Source of the DNA: Rebecca billardiae RCC1528
Lineage: Eukaryota; Haptophyta
Direction: 5' to 3'
DNA: 64,000 nucleotides
NCBI GenBank assembly: GCA_965240325.2
Contig: OZ251238.1
Span: 496,001-560,000 of the forward strand
The notes under the pieces are model-generated. The model searched no databases, had not been told where the DNA came from, and saw nothing but the letters and a program-made list of their open reading frames with translations. Of this stretch, positions 58,926 to 64,000 are shown piece after piece. Numbering within the stretch: position 1 is the stretch's first letter; every line of letters starts with the position of its first letter. Made by a program: the position numbers and the translations under genes.

Positions 58926-59496
58926 ACACGCGGGCGCCAGACCTGTCGAAAAGGCGAAGAGCGACGACCGCGTGAACGTCAACGCGCTCGTGCTCAGCGT
59001 GGCGGCCGTGTACGACGTCAACGCGACCTGCGCCGAGCCCATCATGCCCGGAGCGGACATCGGCAAGCATCCTCTCGACGACCGCTCTCGGCCGGCGGCA
59101 GGAGGACATGCACACGATCTACTCTGGCGGCTTCGTCGGCGGCGAATGAGGCGCTCGATTACGCCATCGCGGTCGAGATGCGGCACATACATCGCGTACC
59201 CGCGCTCGCGCGGAGTAACGGGCTACCCGCCCCGCCCCGCGTGCTGCACATTCGCTCGTGGGTGTGGGCCTCGCTGATGCGCATAAGAGTACAGACTACT
59301 GAGTAACTTGTACACCGACTACACGTCGGGGAGCCAACTTCACGTGTCACTGGTCCTTGCACTCGACTGTCCGTCACCCACGGCCACGAGCGAATGTGGA
59401 AAGACGCGAACCCGCAGAGGATACATTGCGACAGCACTGGCACGGCCCGCCGACCCCCCTGCCCGCCAGGGCACAGTTTATATATATATATATATA
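58926..59496. other. No gene assigned
   Basis: A + frame (about 58965-59150) reads NVNALVLSVAAVYDVNATCA and ADIGKHPLDDRSRPAA; it is protein-like but has no start, splice or family support. It may be the tail of an ancestral coding sequence of the dispersed repeat. Confidence 0.35.
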
Positions 59497-59538
59497 TTGC
59501 ACTCTGAGCCTGACGCTTGTCCGATGCTGCCACGCCGT

Positions 59539-59604
<66 letters not shown>

Positions 59605-59647
59605 ACGACGTGGCAGCATCGGACAAGCGTCAGGCTCAAGAGTGCAA
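59497..59647. repeat. Palindrome with a (TA)n core
   Basis: The arm TTGCACTCTGAGCCTGACGC, then TTGTCCGATGCTGCCACG and CCGTTAAATA, runs into about 60 bp of TA and returns as the inverted arm, ending GAGTGCAA at 59647. There is one indel and one C/T difference between the arms. Confidence 0.9.
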
Positions 59648-60060
59648 CAGACACATAGAAATTAGAATGCGTCCGCGCCTTCCGACCAGGTCAGACAGTG
59701 CGCCACCCGCAGCCCTGCCCCCCTACGGGAGCGGGGCCGGGATGGAGCACCGCCTCGGCCTGGGACACGCGGCGGCGACGGCAGATGCCGCCGCGGCCGA
59801 GCGCTCCGATATATATATATTCACTGTGTACACGTAGCTTACATATCATGTGACATGCCGTCAGGCGTCACTGCTGAGTGAGTGAGTGAGTGAGTGCGCC
59901 ATGCGGCCCGGGCCATGCGCACATCCCTCGTCGCCTTGAATGACTTGTTCATGTTGATTGACTCTCTCTCTCTCTGCCGCTCCCTCCGATCTCTCTCGCC
60001 CTCTCTCTAGCTCTCTGCATGACTCTCTGGCTCTTATTCACTACCGCCGCCGTCTAATCG
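59648..60060. other. Intergenic, no gene seen
   Basis: Contains a (GAGT)n run (59875-59895) and TC-rich sequence (59960-60025), just beyond the 3' end of the minus-strand sulfotransferase. Confidence 0.5.
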
Positions 60061-61182
60061 TCATCGCCAGCATTGTTCAAAATGACGAGCTGGTGTTTGA
60101 ACAGCAGCCGCCTGGCCCTTGCCCGCCTTGGTTCCACGACCACTGCTGACTCGCGCGTGCTGCTGACTCCGACCCTTCATCAGCTGAGACAGGCTCGTCA
60201 GCTCGGCCGCCATCGCGTCGGAGAGTGCCGTGCCAAAGGCGTAGAAGGCCTCGTCCGGGCCGTTCTCCGCGACGAATCGTGCCCGGTTCGCAGGCGCCCG
60301 TGGGTCGAGCGCGTCTGGGTACCGCGTCCTGAGCGCCTGAAACGTGGCGCCGTCAGTCCCGTAGCCGTGACGCAGTGCGTTGTTGGACACGTGCGGGTAA
60401 GAAGCGGGTAATCCCGCGCCAGCGCGGGGCGAGGGCGGGAGACGCGCGGCGAGGATAGCCAGCTTGACGTTATCCGGCTGCTCGACGTACACGACCGCGT
60501 CGAAGAGCTCGAGCAGGCCCTGCGCCTGCTCAAGCTGCGCCGTCGTCACGCCGCCGACCACCGCCTCCCGCGTCCGCCCGAGCATCGAGCGGACGTAGAA
60601 GTTGGGCCACGCGATCGCACGGAAAGTGGCCCGGTTGGGCGCGGTCGCGTAGACGCTGACGTTATACGCGAGCGCGCAACTCGTGAAGTTTCGGGGAGGC
60701 ATGCACCTGCACTGGCGCCATAGCTCGCGCTCGTACTGGCTCGCCCATCGCTCAAACGGCCGGCGGAGCGAGGCGACGACGGCGGTCACGCGCGTGAGCG
60801 CTGCCGTGATGTGCGGCGGCGGGAAGCTGCGCTCGAAAGCGATCTCGCCCGAACCGTGACCAAGCCGCAGCGCCTCGATGGCCGGCGCGATGCCGTTCGT
60901 CCAGTTCAGGTAGTCGGTGATCGCCCACTTGCCGTCCACGCTTGATGGCACGCCCAGCCGCGCGCGCACCGCGAGGTTCTTCCGGAGTCTGTAGCCCACC
61001 CGCTCCCAGCCCGCGGCGGCGAGGTACTCCTCGAGAGACGAGCCGCCTGCCTTGTGAAAGTGCATGTGCGTGACGCCCAGCACGCGCCGGCCGTCGTCGT
61101 GTGGAAGATGCGCGGCCTGTGCCGCGGCCAGCACAAGGAAGAAGTGCCCGCCGCGAGCGACGGCTGCCGCCACCATCACCAT
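60061..61182 (-). CDS. Sulfotransferase-family protein, secreted or Golgi, 373 aa
   Basis: ATG 61182 (or 61176) gives a signal peptide-like start, MVMVAAAVARGGHFFLVLAA; the frame is open to 61539 but that part is Arg-rich and unlikely to be coding. HMHFHKAGGSSLEEYL (about 39-54) is the 5'-phosphosulfate loop, and VASLRRPFERWASQY (about 136-150) the 3'-phosphate motif, in the spacing known from membrane-associated carbohydrate sulfotransferases. Several NxS/T sites (NWT, NFT, NVS) fit a secreted protein. The C-terminus is basic. The acceptor sugar is unknown. It lies head-to-head with LSM8, 229 bp apart. Confidence 0.82.
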   Translation of the reverse strand: MVMVAAAVARGGHFFLVLAAAQAAHLPHDDGRRVLGVTHMHFHKAGGSSLEEYLAAAGWERVGYRLRKNLAVRARLGVPSSVDGKWAITDYLNWTNGIAPAIEALRLGHGSGEIAFERSFPPPHITAALTRVTAVVASLRRPFERWASQYERELWRQCRCMPPRNFTSCALAYNVSVYATAPNRATFRAIAWPNFYVRSMLGRTREAVVGGVTTAQLEQAQGLLELFDAVVYVEQPDNVKLAILAARLPPSPRAGAGLPASYPHVSNNALRHGYGTDGATFQALRTRYPDALDPRAPANRARFVAENGPDEAFYAFGTALSDAMAAELTSLSQLMKGRSQQHARVSSGRGTKAGKGQAAAVQTPARHFEQCWR

Positions 61183-61411
61183 ATTATCCAAGTCCACCCA
61201 GAGGAGGGCTGCCCCCTCGCGCCGGCCGGAGCCGCCACCGCACACGCCGCCCAGCGGCTCGTCGATTGACACGGCGTCACGGCGACCGGGCGTGGGCCCG
61301 TCCGCACGCCGGCGATCGGCCAAGATGCCCGGCCGTCCGGGTCCTTCGCAATCCTTCCTTGATTTCCGGCTTGGTCGGCCGCCGTCGGCGTGTACGGGTT
61401 CGGCGTGTACG
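61183..61411. promoter_or_regulatory. Candidate bidirectional promoter between a sulfotransferase and LSM8
   Basis: 229 bp between divergent ATGs. No known motif was recognised. Assignment is by position only. Confidence 0.35.
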
Positions 61412-62021
61412 ATGGCCGACGCGCTCGACCTCGCGGCGTACGTTGGCAGTACGTGCACAGCAGCACGGCGTGCGTTCCGCCATCCGTGCGCGCCCACGCC
61501 CACCTTCCCGCTCGCGCGCATTCCCCGCGCCGCTGTCACTCAGGATCAATCCACGTCGTGACATGTGACGGTCGCAACATCATTGTGCGCGCGCGCGCAC
61601 CTGCGCGGCATCTCGGTGCAAGTGCCTGTCCACTGGTTCACGCGTTACCTACGCTCGCGCCGAGATGTGTGCGCAGGGTAATCTGAAGGGCTTCGATCAG
61701 AAGACGAACATCATCCTCGACGAATGCCACGAGCGCGTCTTCTCGCCCGACAACCCGGTCGAGCAGGTGCCGCTGGGGTTGTACGTGGTACGCGGGGACA
61801 ACATGTGCGCGCAGCGCACGACCGCGCCGCGCCCCGAGCCCGCGTCGTGTCGCCTCACCTCGCTTGGCGCTGTATGGGCCGCGCTGACATCGCGTACGCC
61901 CGCTCTGCGTCGCGTGCCCTTCGGTCGCAGTGCGATCATCGGCGAGATCGACGAGGCGGCGGATGCGGAGCTGGACCTCAGCGCAATCAGAGCGGAGCCA
62001 CTTGCCGCCGTGGTGCATTAG
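61412..62021 (+). CDS. LSM8: LSm8, U6 snRNA-associated Sm-like protein, four exons, 98 aa
   Basis: Exons 61412-61448, 61544-61584, 61677-61804 and 61931-62021 join in frame to a protein of the length usual for LSm8 (about 96 aa). Intron donors are GTACGT, GTGCGC and GTGCGC; acceptors CACTCAG, TGCGCAG and GGTCGCAG. The spliced protein starts MADALDLAAYVG and has TCDGR and GNLKGFDQKTNIILDECHER (Sm1 motif), then LGLYVVRGDN (Sm2 motif), then IGEIDE near the C-terminus as in LSm8 of animals and yeast. LSm8 completes the nuclear LSm2-8 ring that binds the 3' end of U6 RNA for splicing. The RGDN and IGEIDE pattern separates it from other LSm proteins. The first exon is only 37 nt. Confidence 0.95.
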
Positions 62022-62638
<617 letters not shown>

Positions 62639-64000
62639 CTACGTCATCGCCCGCCCCCGCCGATACTCTGACGACTCATCTGTAGTGATGGCGAGGGCAG
62701 CGAGCTCATGGCACACATGGCAGACGCTGGCCATCACGGTGTGGCACAGCGCACCGGCGCGCAGCTGAAACGACGGGCGGCTGTGCAAGGCCGCCACCGA
62801 AGCTGCAGCCGCCGAGCCACCGCCATCGCCGCCGCTGCTCCCGCCGCTCAGCCCGGTGACGAGGAGCACCCCTGCTTGCTCGGCGCCACTGCCTGCAGCC
62901 GTGACGCTCGCGCAGACCGGAGCCGGCACAGCGACAGCGCGTGGCCGGCCACTGGGGTGTCGCTTGGTGCCTATCTTGCGCAGCTCGGCCCACAGCGCGC
63001 GCAGGCTGCCGTGTGACGCATCGGGCCTGGCGGTGATCAGTGTGCGAGCCACGGCAGCTGCCGTGCGTAGTCGCGCGGCCGCTGGTCCTGTGCACACCGC
63101 GTCGGCATCTGCCTGGGCACCGCAGCCAGAGATGCCGACGAGGCTGGGGGCGGCAGCGCACACTGCGCACGGCTCACTCAGCAGCACGTGTGGCTTGCGT
63201 GCCGCGTTCGGCACGGGGGCGAGCACGAGCGCGTGCTCCTCGAGGTAGAGCCCCCCGTGAAAAGTCACGGCGAGCAGGCCGAGCAGCGCCGCGCGCGAGA
63301 GCGGCGGCGGCCGCGGTGCGCCGCTGGCCGTCGCGGCCGGGGATGCACTGAGCTCGAAGCCGCTGCTCGCATGAGCACCGTCCGCCGTGCCCAAAGGCCC
63401 TGGCACTCCGCGCAGCAGCGCGTCCGCACTCGCGACGCGGACGTCATACCCGACCTCCTGCAGCAGCCGCACGGACGGCGGCAGCTGCACGCCGGCCGCG
63501 GTGTGCAGCCACACGGTCGCGAGCGGGTATTGCCTGAGGGCGGCCTCGACCGCCTTGGCTCGCACCATGCGCGCGAGCGGGCTGGGCGCGGGGTGCAGCC
63601 AGACAAAGTGGACAGCCATGGGCTCGGCTGCGCATACGGCGGCGTCGCTGCCACCGCCATCGGCGCCGGTGGACTCCGCCGCCGCAGCCGGGTCGGCTGC
63701 CCGCCGCTCGCGCGCAGTGCAGGCGGCGCGTGCGACCCGCGGCATCCTACCGTGCGTGCGCACGAGCGCACTCACCTGCGGCGTGGCCGGGTTGAGGACG
63801 AGTGCCGCCCACTGCGTCGTGCGCATGCGATGCCAGCCGTGCACGTCCTTCGGGCCGCGCGGCAGCTTCCACCAGTCCGCGCCCACAAGCCGCGTCGCGT
63901 CCCGCGGCGTGTGGAAGAAGTCGACCATCCCGCTCAGCCTCGAGCCGCGCCCACCGCCAGGCAGCTCCTTCTGTCGCGACGGCACGAACACGACGCGCGC
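62639..64000 (-). CDS. 3' part of a second pyruvyl transferase/GT32-like gene (runs off the right edge)
   Basis: The minus frame enters from beyond 64000 and ends at 62639. RVVFVPSRQKELPGGGRGSR followed by LSGMVDFFHTPRDA matches the end of the pyruvyl transferase domain of the gene at 25766. VHFVWLHPAPSPLARMVRAK and FHGGLYLEEHALVL match its GT32-like region, here with Glu in place of the usual Asp residues of the DxD. The C-terminus has paired Cys (LCHTVMASVCHVCHE), as in the first copy (CHALMAATCYVCHD). Catalytic ability of the GT32 region is doubtful because the DxD is altered. The N-terminal pyruvyl transferase exons must lie outside the window. Confidence 0.8.
   Translation of the reverse strand, partial: ARVVFVPSRQKELPGGGRGSRLSGMVDFFHTPRDATRLVGADWWKLPRGPKDVHGWHRMRTTQWAALVLNPATPQVSALVRTHGRMPRVARAACTARERRAADPAAAAESTGADGGGSDAAVCAAEPMAVHFVWLHPAPSPLARMVRAKAVEAALRQYPLATVWLHTAAGVQLPPSVRLLQEVGYDVRVASADALLRGVPGPLGTADGAHASSGFELSASPAATASGAPRPPPLSRAALLGLLAVTFHGGLYLEEHALVLAPVPNAARKPHVLLSEPCAVCAAAPSLVGISGCGAQADADAVCTGPAAARLRTAAAVARTLITARPDASHGSLRALWAELRKIGTKRHPSGRPRAVAVPAPVCASVTAAGSGAEQAGVLLVTGLSGGSSGGDGGGSAAAASVAALHSRPSFQLRAGALCHTVMASVCHVCHELAALAITTDESSEYRRGRAMT

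Overview
The window looks like nuclear DNA of a GC-rich eukaryotic microalga, most likely a haptophyte of the Emiliania/Prymnesium kind; this assignment is inference. The eukaryotic evidence is direct. Several genes can be assembled across GT-AG introns that restore protein homology, most clearly a four-exon LSM8 (61412-62021). There are also Golgi-type glycan enzymes with signal peptides or anchors, an EsV-1-7 repeat protein of the type known from algae and their viruses, and long TA, TC and minisatellite arrays. Coding DNA is very GC-rich, and many introns start with GTGCGC rather than GTRAGT.

Layout. 0-1.5 kb: a head-to-head pair, an acidic protein running off the left edge and a coiled-coil protein. 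2.1-3.5 kb: a non-autonomous piggyBac-like element in a TTAA site. 4.0-8.5 kb: a large P-loop NTPase with about 18 ankyrin repeats. 9.7-16.8 kb: a nucleotide-sugar transferase-like protein, a secreted His-rich protein, a TIR element carrying a piece of an XPG/FEN nuclease, and a sulfotransferase. 17.2-18.0 kb: a frameshifted gene of unknown function. 19.6-23.6 kb: an EsV-1-7 repeat gene, divergent from a second copy of the His-rich protein. 25.8-28.3 kb: a four-exon gene that joins a polysaccharide pyruvyl transferase domain to a GT32-like region.

28.3-47 kb is mostly repetitive: a 35-unit minisatellite, the end of an unidentified multi-exon gene, a fold-back element with a 7-bp target duplication, a 215-bp tandem array, and an 8.5-kb CACTA-ended element made of two 3.5-kb inverted arms. 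47-50 kb: a galactose-3-O-sulfotransferase-like gene divergent from a GT10 fucosyltransferase. 50-60 kb: a second fold-back element, duplicated repeat blocks, a 2-kb TIR element and palindromic TA arrays. 60-64 kb: a sulfotransferase divergent from LSM8, then the 3' part of a second copy of the pyruvyl transferase/GT32 gene running off the right edge.

Together the recognisable enzymes (three sulfotransferases, one fucosyltransferase, one GT77-like transferase, two pyruvyl transferase/GT32 proteins) would add acidic and branching groups to secreted or cell-surface polysaccharide. That shared role, and any link to scale or coccolith polysaccharide, is inference. All intron boundaries were placed by eye from splice signals and reading frame.
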